This document shows positions 26,056-35,633 of a DNA stretch of 55,442 nt, piece by piece. The DNA is from NP936 sp002726085 (GTDB lineage: Bacteria > Acidobacteriota > Vicinamibacteria > Vicinamibacterales > UBA8438): contig DASCQF010000080.1 in the NCBI GenBank assembly GCA_036012905.1, forward strand, positions 1 to 55,442. Reading direction: 5' to 3'. The notes beneath the pieces are model-generated. The model had not been told where the DNA came from. It saw only the letters and a program-made list of their open reading frames with translations, and did not search any database. The translations under genes and the position numbers were made by a program. Position 1 is the stretch's first letter. Every line of letters begins with the position of its first letter.

Positions 26056-27408
26056 GTGTCTCCAATGGCCGGCAATGTTTGGGACCAGATTCTCGCTCGC
26101 ATCGAAACAAAGGTGAACCGCCACAGTTTCTACACGTGGTTCAAGCCTACCCGTTTCCTGCAAGACGAGGGCAAGAGCGTCACCGTAAAGGTCCCCAATG
26201 ATCTCTTCCGGGACTGGCTCACCAAGCACTACGCCGGCGTTATTGGGGAGGCGGTCGACGAGCTCGAGCGGCACGGTACGGAGATCTCGTTCGTGACCGA
26301 GGGCACCGCTCCCGCACCATCTGGGTCATCAAGCTTGCCCCCTCAGACCCAACCACCGGCTGCTCAAGCGATGTCTTACAAGCCCCGTACAATTGCGCGG
26401 CTCAACCAACGCTATACCTTTTCCAAGTTCGTCGTCGGACCGTCCAACCAGTTCGCACACGCCGCGGCGCGCGCCGTCGCCGAAGCTCCGTCACGCTCCT
26501 ACAATCCGTTCTTCATTTATGGCGGCGTCGGTCTGGGTAAGACCCATCTCATGCATGCGATCGGGCAGTATCTCGAGACTCACACGCCACAGCTCAGCTT
26601 GACCTACATCTCGTCCGAGCGATTCATGAACGAGATGATCAACGCCGTGCGGTACGACCGGATCCTCGAGTTTCGCGAGCGCTATCGCAGCGTGGATATC
26701 CTGCTGGTCGACGACATTCAGTTCCTCGCGGGCAAAGAAGGCACCCAAACGGAGTTCTTTCACACCTTCAACTCGCTCTACGACGCCCAGAAACAGATCG
26801 TCATCAGCAGCGACTGTCCACCTCACGAAATTCCATCGCTCGAAGAGCGCCTGCGCTCGCGGTTCGAGTGGGGTCTCATCGCCGACATCCAGCCACCGGA
26901 TCTCGAGACCAAGGTTGCGATTCTGAAGAAGAAGGCGGAAGCCGAGACCGTACCGCTTCCCGACAACGTGGCGATCTACATCGCGGGCAAGATTAAGTCG
27001 AACATCCGGGAGCTCGAGGGATCATTGATCCGTCTCATCGCTTACGCCTCACTCACCGGCCGGCAAATTTCCTTGTCGCTGGCACAAGATGTTCTGAAAA
27101 ATATCCTCGATCGCGACGACCCAAAAGTGACGATCGAAATCATTCAGAAGCACGTGGCCAACTTCTACTCCCTCAAGCTCAGCGACCTCAAGTCCCGCAA
27201 CAACGCCAAGTCTGTCGCGCAACCTCGCCAGATTGCGATGTATCTGTGCAAATCCCTCACAAGCGCTTCCCTGCCTCAAATTGGGAAGAGTTTTGGCGGA
27301 AAACATCACTCGACGGTCATTCATTCAATCCGCAAAGTTAAATCCAACTGCAAGCAGGACGCCGCCTTTAACACCCTCATCGACAACTTCCTGAAGTCGT
27401 TCAATTAA
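26056..27408 (+). CDS. dnaA: Chromosomal replication initiator DnaA
   Basis: DnaA, 450 residues. Domain I (about 1-85) contains W-D-Q-I-L-A-R-I-E and W-F-K-P-T. A short Pro/Ser-rich domain II follows. The AAA+ domain III has P-L-S/Walker A G-G-V-G-L-G-K-T-H-L, Walker B L-L-V-D-D-I-Q-F, and S-R-F-E-W-G-L. Domain IV has the DNA-binding signature, including G-K-S-F-G-G-K-H-H-S-T-V-I-H-S. The annotated start is GTG at 26056; an ATG three codons later (26065) is an alternative. DnaA-box-like clusters flank the gene on both sides. Confidence 0.98.
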   Translation: MSPMAGNVWDQILARIETKVNRHSFYTWFKPTRFLQDEGKSVTVKVPNDLFRDWLTKHYAGVIGEAVDELERHGTEISFVTEGTAPAPSGSSSLPPQTQPPAAQAMSYKPRTIARLNQRYTFSKFVVGPSNQFAHAAARAVAEAPSRSYNPFFIYGGVGLGKTHLMHAIGQYLETHTPQLSLTYISSERFMNEMINAVRYDRILEFRERYRSVDILLVDDIQFLAGKEGTQTEFFHTFNSLYDAQKQIVISSDCPPHEIPSLEERLRSRFEWGLIADIQPPDLETKVAILKKKAEAETVPLPDNVAIYIAGKIKSNIRELEGSLIRLIAYASLTGRQISLSLAQDVLKNILDRDDPKVTIEIIQKHVANFYSLKLSDLKSRNNAKSVAQPRQIAMYLCKSLTSASLPQIGKSFGGKHHSTVIHSIRKVKSNCKQDAAFNTLIDNFLKSFN

Positions 27409-27676
27409 GGAACCGAAGCAGCGTTTTCCACACCATCCACAGACGTGGAGTGTGGACGATCTGTGGACTTGAACGCTTTGGTTCATCAACGCGCCGACCT
27501 CTGATTTCGACGCCGAGTTTTCATTACTCCGATCAACACGATAACTTGTTGATATAATTGATTTTGTAAGTTTCTAAACGGTTTTCAACAACATTAAAGA
27601 TCCTTGATATAATTATGTACATCTCATGAGGTCTTAAAAACCCAATCTTCTAGTTACCTCCGAGGGCACCGCCTAG
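27409..27676. other. Probable oriC core between dnaA and dnaN
   Basis: The gap has two parts. At 27424-27470 are four DnaA-box-like motifs: TTTTCCACA (27424-27432), CCATCCACA (27433-27441), TGTGGACGA (27451-27459) and TGTGGACTT (27462-27470), two on each strand. At about 27538-27645 follows an AT-rich stretch in an otherwise GC-rich window, with an 11-base direct repeat TTGATATAATT (27549-27559 and 27604-27614). That stretch fits a DNA-unwinding element. All flanking genes point away from this region. The motifs match the DnaA-box consensus imperfectly. Confidence 0.75.
27585..27613 (+). promoter_or_regulatory. Probable dnaN promoter
   Basis: A consensus -10 box TATAAT (27608-27613) lies 17 bases after a -35-like TCAACA (27585-27590), about 64 bases before the dnaN ATG. 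It lies in the AT-rich part of the putative origin, so the low GC could itself account for the -10 match. Confidence 0.45.
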
Positions 27677-28852
27677 ATGGAACTCAGCGTTCGCAAGACA
27701 GAACTCCTCCGAGAATTGCAACTCTTCCAAGGTATCGTCGAACGAAAGAACACTATCCCCATCCTCGCCAATATTCTTGTTGAAGCCGAGGACGGTGCCA
27801 AGGAAGTCCGTCTCATCGCCACCGATCTGGAGGTGGGGCTGCGGAGCCGGTGCCCAGCGGAGGTAACAAAAGGTGGAGCGCTGACGCTTCCAGCGAAGAA
27901 ACTCTACGAAATTGTTAGGGCGTTGCCGGAAACCGAGCTGCGTATCACCCAGTCGGCAAAGGGCTCGGTCAATGTGGCGGCCGAGCGCTTCAGCTCACGC
28001 ATGCAGACGCTGCCGCGCGAGGATTTTCCGGCGCTGCCTGAAGCCACCGGCGCCAACACAGTGAATTTACCGTGCAAGATTCTCAGCGAGATGGTGGCTA
28101 AAACGCAGTGTGCCGTCACGGGAGAGGACACACGCTTCTTCCTGAACGGTGCGCTCCTGGTCTTCAGTGGCTCGTCGATGAGCCTTGTCGCAACGGATGG
28201 ATACCGCCTTGCGCTCGTGTCGGCCTCCCGAGAAGGGGTGACGGCGGGAGCGGAAGAAGGGACATCGACACCCGATGAGTCCGACTCGTCTGACCAGAAG
28301 GATGAGGGTGCCGAGACGCGCGTCATTCTGCCGAAGAAGACCCTCTGGGAATTGGCGCGTCTGTTTGACAACGAGGATGGTGCCGTGGTGTATGAGCGCG
28401 GCGAAAACCACCTCTTCTTCGATATTGGTGGACGTCAGCTCGTCTCACGGGTCCTCGACGCGCAGTTTCCAGCGTATGAGAACGCCATACCGAAGAGCAA
28501 CGACAAGCGCATCGAGTTCGAGCGGGACCGCCTGACCAGCGCCGTCAAACGCGTCGCTTTGTTGTCGAGTGAGCGATCGCGCGCGGTGAAGTTGCAGATT
28601 GACGCCGGGAAGGTCGAAATCACCTCGAGCAGTCCCGAGATCGGTGAGGCGTCCGAAGTCATCTCGGTGGAGTATGACGGTGAGGCGCTCGCGATCTGTC
28701 TCAACGCCCAATATTTGCTCGATTTCCTTGCCGTCGCCGACTCGGAGAGTGTGGCCCTGGACTTGAAGGATGAGATGAGCCAGGCAGTCCTTTCGCCACT
28801 CTCGACCGGGGGCTGCGACTACACATATGTGATTATGCCGATTCGAATCTAG
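27677..28852 (+). CDS. dnaN: DNA polymerase III beta sliding clamp
   Basis: The ring-shaped processivity clamp, 391 residues, with three repeated clamp folds. The N-terminal fold starts M-E-L-S-V-R-K-T-E-L-L-R-E-L; the second contains F-L-N-G-A-L-L-V and V-A-T-D-G-Y-R-L-A; the third ends Y-V-I-M-P-I-R-I, the typical C-terminus. It is about 20 residues longer than usual because of an acidic, Ser/Glu/Asp-rich insertion at about 185-214, next to the V-A-T-D-G-Y-R-L-A strand. That is probably a surface loop. Confidence 0.97.
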   Translation: MELSVRKTELLRELQLFQGIVERKNTIPILANILVEAEDGAKEVRLIATDLEVGLRSRCPAEVTKGGALTLPAKKLYEIVRALPETELRITQSAKGSVNVAAERFSSRMQTLPREDFPALPEATGANTVNLPCKILSEMVAKTQCAVTGEDTRFFLNGALLVFSGSSMSLVATDGYRLALVSASREGVTAGAEEGTSTPDESDSSDQKDEGAETRVILPKKTLWELARLFDNEDGAVVYERGENHLFFDIGGRQLVSRVLDAQFPAYENAIPKSNDKRIEFERDRLTSAVKRVALLSSERSRAVKLQIDAGKVEITSSSPEIGEASEVISVEYDGEALAICLNAQYLLDFLAVADSESVALDLKDEMSQAVLSPLSTGGCDYTYVIMPIRI

Positions 28853-28996
28853 CAGAGATCCACCTCGAGGAATCCCAGGGATCTCCTTCGCTCGGCAGCA
28901 TTCATCACCACCCCGCAACGCGATAGCTCCCCAGGCTTAACCGCAATGATCTAGCAGGCATCACTGGTTAAACGCTAGAAACGAAATGATATACAG

Positions 28997-31528
28997 ATGA
29001 CGCAGTTGGAACAAGAAGACACAGACGGTGCCGCCCCGCCGTCGCCAGGCGAAGTCGAGGTCCCACTCTCAACGGAGGCGCCGGTCATCACCGCAGCCGA
29101 TCTGGCGGACTACGCTGCGGACAAGATCAAGGTGTTGGAAGGGCTCGAGGCGGTCCGGAAGCGCCCGGCGATGTATATAGGGTCGACCGGCGAACTCGGT
29201 CTCCATCACCTGGTCTACGAGGTGGTCGACAACTCGATCGATGAAGCGCTCGCCGGTTTCTGCGACACGATCAAGGTCACGATTCAGATCGACAACTCCA
29301 TCACGGTGGTCGACAACGGCCGGGGCATTCCGGTGGATAGGCATGCCAGCGGCCGACCGGCCGCAGAGGTCGTGATGACAGTGCTGCATGCAGGCGGCAA
29401 GTTCGACAACGACAGCTACAAGGTCTCCGGTGGGTTGCATGGCGTCGGTGTCTCTGTCGTCAACGCGCTATCCGAAACCGTCGCGCTCGAGATCTGGCGC
29501 AACGGCCAGGTCTATCAACAGAGCTACACACGTGGGGTGCCCGACGGCGACCTCGAGATCGCCGGCACGACGAAACGTCGCGGAACCAAGCTGACGTTCA
29601 AGCCGGATGCCGACGTGTTCGAGTCGATCGATTACAGCTTCGACACGCTCGCGCACCGGCTCCGTGAACTGGCGTTTCTGAACGCGGGTGTACGGATCAC
29701 GCTCGATGATGAACGGGACGGCAAGAGCCACGACTTCTGCTATGAGGGAGGGATCAATTCGTTCGTCCAGTTCCTCAACACGAACCGTACCTCCGTCAAC
29801 ACCGACCCAATCTACATGCGCGGCGAACGGGACGGCATCGACGTTGAAGTCTCCTTACAATGGAACGACAGCTACTCGGAGATACTCCACGCGTTCGCCA
29901 ACAACATCAATACGCAGGAGGGCGGCACACATGTGTCCGGGCTCCGGGCCGCGCTGACCCGGACGCTCAACTCGTATGTCAGCCGCCAAAACCTCGCCAA
30001 GGATCTGAAGGAGAGCATCGGTGGCGACGACATCCGGGAAGGGCTGACGGCGGTCATCAGCGTCAAGATTCCACACCCGCAATTTGAGGGACAAACCAAG
30101 ACCAAGCTCGGGAACACCGAAGTCAAGGGGATCGTCGAGGCGATCGTGAACGACCGGCTGGGTGCCTATTTCGAAGAGCATCCGCTGATTGCGAAGCGAA
30201 TCGTCAACAAGACGATTGAGGCCGCCCGCGCGCGCGCGGCGGCCCGAAAAGCGCGCGATCTCGTGCGTCGCAAGGGGGCCCTCGACAACAGTAGCCTGCC
30301 GGGGAAGCTGGCCGACTGTCAGGAACGCAACCCGGAGCGCTGCGAGCTCTACATCGTGGAGGGCGAATCTGCCGGCGGGTCGGCCAAGCAAGGGCGTGAC
30401 CGCCGCTTCCAAGCGATACTGCCGATCAAGGGCAAGATCCTGAACGTCGAGAAGGCGCGGTTCGAAAAGATGCTTGGCAGTGACGAGATTCGAACGATGA
30501 TCGCGGCCCTCGGCTGTGGCATCGGCAGGGAGGACTTCAGGCCGGACAAGCTACGGTATCACCGCATCATCGTCATGACGGACGCGGACGTCGACGGGTC
30601 GCACATCCGGACCCTGTTGCTCACGTTCTTCTACCGGCAGATGCGGGAGCTGATCGAGCGCGGGCACATCTGTATCGCACAGCCCCCGCTTTATCGCGTC
30701 AAGCGGGGCCGTAGCGAGACGTATGTGAAGGACGACCGAGAGCTGGAGTCCTGGCTCTTCAAGCGGGCCGCCGAAACGCGCGTCCTCAAGCTCCCGACAC
30801 AGGAGCTGACCGGGAGCGAGCTCGAAGCGCTGTTGCACCGACTGGTGGCCTTCCAGCGCTATCGCCGGATCGTCGAACGTCGCGGTCCGGCCGCCGACAT
30901 TGTCCAGATGTTGCTCGCGCGGGGAGCGGCCGACAAGACGTTCTTCGACGATCGCGAGCTGCTCGAAAGGCTCGCGCGGGAGTTGACCACGACGCTACGC
31001 ACAGTCCGCGTGGAGGCGGATCCGGAGCACAACGCCTACTCGCTTGCGGTCGAAGACCGAGCCGGCGGGTTTACCCGGCGGGAGACGGTGGGGATCGAGT
31101 TCGTGGGCTCGGCCATGTATCGCGCGCTCTATGCCAGCCATCGGGAAATCGAGGCCGTGACCGGGCCGATGATCGTCACGCCGGCGGCTCGGCCGGGTGA
31201 AGCCGGGGATCAGGCCGAGTCGGAGGAATCGACTGAGGCGAAGGCCAGTGAGGTCCGGATCAACGATCTCGACGAGCTCGTCGACTATTTTCTCAGTGCC
31301 GGCAAACGGGGTGTGGCGATCAACCGCTACAAGGGGCTCGGCGAGATGAACCCCGACCAGTTGTGGGCCACCACCATGAACCCGGACAACCGGACCCTGC
31401 TACAGGTCCGCGCCGAAGACGATACGGAAGCCGATCTGATGTTTACCACCCTCATGGGGGATCAGGTCGAGCCGCGCCGGAAATTCATCGAGGACCACGC
31501 GCTCGATGTGAAGAACCTCGACGTGTAA
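28997..31528 (+). CDS. gyrB: DNA gyrase subunit B
   Basis: The ATPase subunit of gyrase, 843 residues. After a 40-residue acidic N-terminal extension, the GHKL ATPase domain starts at I-K-V-L-E-G-L-E-A-V-R-K-R-P-A-M-Y-I-G and contains V-V-D-N-S-I-D-E-A and V-D-N-G-R-G-I-P. The TOPRIM domain has V-E-G-E-S-A-G-G-S-A and M-T-D-A-D-V-D-G-S-H-I. A long segment (about 575-760) separates TOPRIM from the tail R-Y-K-G-L-G-E-M-N-P. That architecture matches proteobacterial GyrB rather than the shorter Gram-positive form. The 144-base gap to dnaN shows no recognised element. Confidence 0.97.
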   Translation: MTQLEQEDTDGAAPPSPGEVEVPLSTEAPVITAADLADYAADKIKVLEGLEAVRKRPAMYIGSTGELGLHHLVYEVVDNSIDEALAGFCDTIKVTIQIDNSITVVDNGRGIPVDRHASGRPAAEVVMTVLHAGGKFDNDSYKVSGGLHGVGVSVVNALSETVALEIWRNGQVYQQSYTRGVPDGDLEIAGTTKRRGTKLTFKPDADVFESIDYSFDTLAHRLRELAFLNAGVRITLDDERDGKSHDFCYEGGINSFVQFLNTNRTSVNTDPIYMRGERDGIDVEVSLQWNDSYSEILHAFANNINTQEGGTHVSGLRAALTRTLNSYVSRQNLAKDLKESIGGDDIREGLTAVISVKIPHPQFEGQTKTKLGNTEVKGIVEAIVNDRLGAYFEEHPLIAKRIVNKTIEAARARAAARKARDLVRRKGALDNSSLPGKLADCQERNPERCELYIVEGESAGGSAKQGRDRRFQAILPIKGKILNVEKARFEKMLGSDEIRTMIAALGCGIGREDFRPDKLRYHRIIVMTDADVDGSHIRTLLLTFFYRQMRELIERGHICIAQPPLYRVKRGRSETYVKDDRELESWLFKRAAETRVLKLPTQELTGSELEALLHRLVAFQRYRRIVERRGPAADIVQMLLARGAADKTFFDDRELLERLARELTTTLRTVRVEADPEHNAYSLAVEDRAGGFTRRETVGIEFVGSAMYRALYASHREIEAVTGPMIVTPAARPGEAGDQAESEESTEAKASEVRINDLDELVDYFLSAGKRGVAINRYKGLGEMNPDQLWATTMNPDNRTLLQVRAEDDTEADLMFTTLMGDQVEPRRKFIEDHALDVKNLDV

Positions 31529-31532
31529 CGAC

Positions 31533-31662
31533 GAATTCACTGAGAAGTCAGAATTCAGAAGAGGCCGGTTGGCTGCTGCGCGCTGTCCGGCAGCCGTTTG
31601 TCTGTCTGGCTTGTGCTTCTGACCCAGATTCTGACTTCTACCTTCTGACTTCTGAAGTCTGA
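31533..31662. repeat. Paired, opposed heptad arrays (copies 6 and 7)
   Basis: The gyrB-gyrA gap carries two arrays in opposite orientation. The first (31544-31564) reads GAAGTCA, GAATTCA, GAAGAGG and is followed by CCGGTTGGCTGC, matching the flank near 7.2 kb. The second (31620-31659) contains TGACTTC, TACCTTC, TGACTTC. The transcript could fold into a long imperfect hairpin. Confidence 0.75.
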
Positions 31663-31676
31663 GGACCCCTCGCCCT

Positions 31677-34169
31677 ATGTCCGACGCTCCCGATACCAAG
31701 TTGCCCGTCAACATCGAAGACGAGATGCGGCGCTCATACATGGATTACGCCATGAGCGTCATCATCGGCCGCGCGCTGCCAGATGTCCGCGATGGGCTCA
31801 AGCCGGCCCATCGCCGGGTCGTGTATGGGATGCGGCTGATGGGGTTGGCCTCCAACCGCGCCTATCGCAAGTGCGCCAAGATCGTCGGCGAGGTGATGGG
31901 GAATTTCCATCCGCACGGCGACGCGTCGATCTACGACACGCTCGTCCGGCTCGCCCAGGCCTTCAACATGCGTTACCCCCTGGTGGATGGGCAAGGCAAC
32001 TTCGGGTCGGTCGACGGCGACCCCCCAGCGGCCATGCGCTACACCGAGGCGAGGCTGCAGCCGCTCGCCGACGACCTCATGGCCGATCTCGACAAGGAAA
32101 CGGTCGATTTCGTCCCGAACTACGACGAGACCACCGAGGAGCCGTCGGTTCTACCCACACCGTATCCGAACCTGCTCGTGAACGGGTCGGTCGGGATCGC
32201 GGTCGGTATGGCCACTAATATTCCGCCGCACAACCTGGGGGAGGTCATCGACGGCATCATCTGGATCATTCAGCATCGAGAGGAGAGCGACGAGGAGAAA
32301 CACCGCGGCCTGCGTGGACGGATACCCGGACCCGATTTTCCGACCGGGGGGTTCATTGTCGGGCAGGCCGGGATCGATGCCGCCTACCTGACCGGGCGGG
32401 GCTCACTGACAGTGCGTGGCCGGACCGCGATCGAGAGCATCGGGAAGGGCGACCGGGAGGCGATCGTCATCAATGAGATCCCGTATCAGCTGAACAAGAC
32501 GCGGCTCATCGAGAAGATCGCCGATCTGGTGCGCGACAAGTCGCTCGAGGGGATCAGCGATCTCCGCGACGAATCGGACCGCGACGGCATGCGGATCGTC
32601 GTGGAGCTGAAGCGCGGCGAAATCGCAGAGGTCGTGCTGAACAATCTGTACAAGCAGACCCCGTTGCAGACCAGCTTCGGCATGATCATGCTCGCCATCG
32701 TCGGCGGGCGACCGCGCGTGCTCAGCCTGCTGGAGCTCGTCGAGCACTTCATCGAGTTTCGCCACGAGGTGATCCAGCGGCGCACCGAATTCCAGCTGAG
32801 GAAGGCGGAGGCGCGCGCGCACATTCTCGAAGGGCTGAAGATCGCCCTCGACCATCTCGATGCGGTGATCGCACTGATCCGCGGCGCCCAGAACCCGCCC
32901 GAGGCGCGCGTGGGTCTCATGGAGCAATTCGAGCTGAGCCAAATCCAGGCGCAGGCGATTCTCGACATGCAGCTGCAGCGGCTGACGGGGCTGGAGCGGC
33001 AGAAGGTGCTGGACGAGCTGGCCGAGCTGCTCGTCCTGATCCAGCGCTTGCGACAGATTCTGGGCAGCGAGACGCTCCTGATGGAGATGGTCATCAGCGA
33101 GCTCGACGAGGTGCGGACGAAGTACGGCGACGCCCGCCGGAGCGAGATCGTGGACAACCCGGGGGAGCTGCGCATCGAGGACCTGATCGCCGAGGAGGAC
33201 ATGGCGATTACGGTCAGCAACACCGGCTACGTGAAGCGGACCGCGATTACCGAGTATCGGAGTCAACGCCGCGGCGGCAAGGGCCGGATCGGCATGCGAA
33301 CCCGGGACGAGGATTTCCTGACGCATCTCTTCGTCGCGTCGACACACGCCTACATCCTGATCTTCTCCGACCGCGGACGCGTGTACTGGCTGAAGGTGCA
33401 CGCCATACCGGATGTCGGCCCCGATGGTCGCGGGAAAGCGATCGCGAATCTGGTGTCCATGGAGGCGGGCGAGAAGATTGCGGCCCTGCTGGCGGTCAGG
33501 GAGTGGCCTGCCGAGGACGGGGAGCGCTACATCGTCACTGGATCCCGGCGTGGCGCGATCAAGAAGACGGACCTCCGGTCGTTCCGACACCCGCGCCAGG
33601 CAGGCATCATCGCCGCGGGTGTGGATGAGGACGACGCGGTGATCGCCGCCGAGCTCACCGACGGGCAGGGTGAGGTTTTCCTGGGAACCCGGCGCGGCAT
33701 GGCAATTCGCTTTGCCGAGCGAGATGTCCGCCCGATGGGGCGCACGGCACGTGGCGTGCGTGGTATCAGGCTCCGAACGGACGATGAGGTGGTGGCCATG
33801 GCGGTGGTACGGCCCGGCGGGACGCTGCTGACGGTCACGGAGAACGGCTACGGGAAGCGCACGGAGCTGGACGAATACCGCGTGCAATCCCGTGGGGGAG
33901 TGGGTATCATTGGCATCCAGACGACTGTCCGGAATGGCGGTGTTGCTGGTATCGCCTATGTGGAGGATGAGGATGAACTGATGCTCATCACTCAACTAGG
34001 GAAGGTGCTTCGCATGGATACCAAAGACATCCGACCGATCGGCCGGGCAACGCAGGGCGTGCGGCTCATCGAAATCGACGACCGGGACCGGGTCGTGTCA
34101 CTCGCCCGATTGGCTGAAGAGGTGGGTGAGGAAACCGAATTGGAACACGGCCCAGAGCCTGTCGTGTAA
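31677..34169 (+). CDS. gyrA: DNA gyrase subunit A
   Basis: The DNA-cutting subunit of gyrase, 830 residues. The winged-helix/tower core (about 1-500) starts Y-A-M-S-V-I-I-G-R-A-L-P-D-V-R-D-G. The catalytic tyrosine is Y122 (A-M-R-Y-T-E). The quinolone region reads H-P-H-G-D-A-S-I-Y-D, so position 83 (E. coli numbering fits exactly) is Ala, while D87 is kept. The C-terminal beta-pinwheel (about 520-810) carries the GyrA box Q-R-R-G-G-K-G, slightly varied, which marks gyrase rather than topoisomerase IV. The C-terminus is acidic. Confidence 0.97.
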   Translation: MSDAPDTKLPVNIEDEMRRSYMDYAMSVIIGRALPDVRDGLKPAHRRVVYGMRLMGLASNRAYRKCAKIVGEVMGNFHPHGDASIYDTLVRLAQAFNMRYPLVDGQGNFGSVDGDPPAAMRYTEARLQPLADDLMADLDKETVDFVPNYDETTEEPSVLPTPYPNLLVNGSVGIAVGMATNIPPHNLGEVIDGIIWIIQHREESDEEKHRGLRGRIPGPDFPTGGFIVGQAGIDAAYLTGRGSLTVRGRTAIESIGKGDREAIVINEIPYQLNKTRLIEKIADLVRDKSLEGISDLRDESDRDGMRIVVELKRGEIAEVVLNNLYKQTPLQTSFGMIMLAIVGGRPRVLSLLELVEHFIEFRHEVIQRRTEFQLRKAEARAHILEGLKIALDHLDAVIALIRGAQNPPEARVGLMEQFELSQIQAQAILDMQLQRLTGLERQKVLDELAELLVLIQRLRQILGSETLLMEMVISELDEVRTKYGDARRSEIVDNPGELRIEDLIAEEDMAITVSNTGYVKRTAITEYRSQRRGGKGRIGMRTRDEDFLTHLFVASTHAYILIFSDRGRVYWLKVHAIPDVGPDGRGKAIANLVSMEAGEKIAALLAVREWPAEDGERYIVTGSRRGAIKKTDLRSFRHPRQAGIIAAGVDEDDAVIAAELTDGQGEVFLGTRRGMAIRFAERDVRPMGRTARGVRGIRLRTDDEVVAMAVVRPGGTLLTVTENGYGKRTELDEYRVQSRGGVGIIGIQTTVRNGGVAGIAYVEDEDELMLITQLGKVLRMDTKDIRPIGRATQGVRLIEIDDRDRVVSLARLAEEVGEETELEHGPEPVV

Positions 34170-34242
34170 TGCAGGCCAACGTATGACCCGGACGCGTGGG
34201 GGAGCATCGACTCCCTGCGCGTCCAGCCAAGGAGGCGGGGAG

Positions 34243-34959
34243 ATGGCTCGAACCAGAACGACGTCGCTCGTGCTCGCGCTGTTCATGGCGCCGCTGATGG
34301 CGCTGTTCGTCTCGGCGTGTGCTGGGGGAGGGGGAGAGCAGGCGCTGATCCGAAGCTACTTCCTTGCCGCCAGGCTGAATGACCGACCGACGCTCAATAA
34401 CATCGCGATGGTCAGGTTCGACCCCCGCGAAGACGGTTCGGTCTCGGGCGTCTCGGTCGTCAGCGTCACGGAGCAACAAACCCGGCCGTTGCGCATCAAA
34501 GAACTGAATGAGGCGCTGGCCGACGCGCAACAGGCGGACGAAGACTTCAACACCGAGAAGGTCGCGTATCAGGACGAAAACTTTGACGCCATCAATCGGG
34601 TGCTCGCGGCGGAGCGTGACGAAGACGACGTCGCCCGACGTGACGTAGAGGTGCAAGAGGCGTGGACGGACTGGCGCAACCAGACCATGGAGCATGCCAA
34701 GACGGTTTCGGATGCGCAGGTCGCGCTGACCCGCGAACAGAACTCAGCCGCGCTCAGCATGTTCGATCCGAACGAGCCGCTGGACCTGACACAGTATGAC
34801 GGCGAGCTGCTGACCAAAGAGGTTTCAATTACCGCCGATGTTGAGTTGAACGGTGCCGAGAACGAGCGGTCGATGGTCGTCACGCTGCAGCAAGCGGTGA
34901 TGACGGGGTCGGACGGCACGGTGATCGAAGGCGCCTGGGTCATCGCAAACATCAGCTAG
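34243..34959 (+). CDS. Predicted lipoprotein of unknown function
   Basis: A 238-residue exported protein. The start at 34243 is preceded by an excellent ribosome site, AGGAGG, and gives a lipoprotein signal: basic start MARTRTTS, hydrophobic core, and lipobox L-F-V-S-A-C-A. After a Gly-rich spacer comes a mature part that is acidic and helical (about 90-170, heavy in D, E, A, Q), likely a coiled or helical rod, with a short beta-like end. No family is recognised. It sits between gyrA and the antiporter cluster, 73 bases after gyrA and on the same strand. Confidence 0.8.
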   Translation: MARTRTTSLVLALFMAPLMALFVSACAGGGGEQALIRSYFLAARLNDRPTLNNIAMVRFDPREDGSVSGVSVVSVTEQQTRPLRIKELNEALADAQQADEDFNTEKVAYQDENFDAINRVLAAERDEDDVARRDVEVQEAWTDWRNQTMEHAKTVSDAQVALTREQNSAALSMFDPNEPLDLTQYDGELLTKEVSITADVELNGAENERSMVVTLQQAVMTGSDGTVIEGAWVIANIS

Positions 34960-35050
34960 TTGGCTGCTCGCTGGAACGCGAGCCACTCCTACGGGCCCGA
35001 CCCCTCGCACGGCCGGCGGGTCGGGCCACCTCTCGTCCCCCGGCCGCGAC

Positions 35051-35632
35051 ATGCCGGAACCCTCAGACGGAGCCCCTCCGACGCAGTCGACGCCGACACG
35101 ATCCTTCGGTCTTCGATTGCTCGCCGCGCTCCCGTTCGGTTTCCTCCTGTTCGGGTTGTGGCTCGTGCTCTCGCCGAAGCGCGACCTGTTTCATCTCGGG
35201 CTCGGTGCGCTGACGGCCGGCGCGATCGCGCTGCTGTCGGAGCGGCTCGTCGGGCAGCCGCCGCCGATCGCGGAACCCAACGGCCGCACCCTGCTCCGGA
35301 TGCCGTGGCACCGCTTTGTCGGCTATCTCCCCTGGTTGGTGTGGCAAGTCGTGATTGCGAGCCTGCAAGTCGCCTACGTCGTGTTGCACCCGCGGCTGCC
35401 GGTGGACCCGCGTCTGCTCCGGGTCCGCGTGCGTTATCCGCACACGCTGGCCCGGTTGACCCTTGCCAACTCGATCACGCTGACTCCCGGTACCGTGACG
35501 CTCGATGTGGACGACGACGAATACCTCGTGCACGCATTGACCGAGACAAGCGGCCAAGCTTTGGAGCAGGGGACGATGCCCGACCGGGTGTCGGCGCTGT
35601 TTGGCGTGAAGGCGAAAGGCATCGGGTCATGA
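35051..35632 (+). CDS. Na+/H+ antiporter subunit MrpE/MnhE
   Basis: The E subunit of a multi-subunit cation/proton antiporter, 193 residues. Two or three membrane spans are visible (about 20-45 and 90-112), followed by a soluble C-terminal part with L-A-N-S-I-T-L-T-P-G-T-V-T-L-D, the MrpE hallmark. It opens a cluster in which most genes overlap by four bases, so the whole set is presumably made as one transcript. Such complexes exchange Na+ or K+ for H+ across the inner membrane. Confidence 0.92.
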   Translation: MPEPSDGAPPTQSTPTRSFGLRLLAALPFGFLLFGLWLVLSPKRDLFHLGLGALTAGAIALLSERLVGQPPPIAEPNGRTLLRMPWHRFVGYLPWLVWQVVIASLQVAYVVLHPRLPVDPRLLRVRVRYPHTLARLTLANSITLTPGTVTLDVDDDEYLVHALTETSGQALEQGTMPDRVSALFGVKAKGIGS

Positions 35633-35633
35633 G

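Noticed and set aside
32403..33995. Long minus-strand open frame opposite gyrA
   Set aside because: Antisense shadow of gyrA, no recognised domain.
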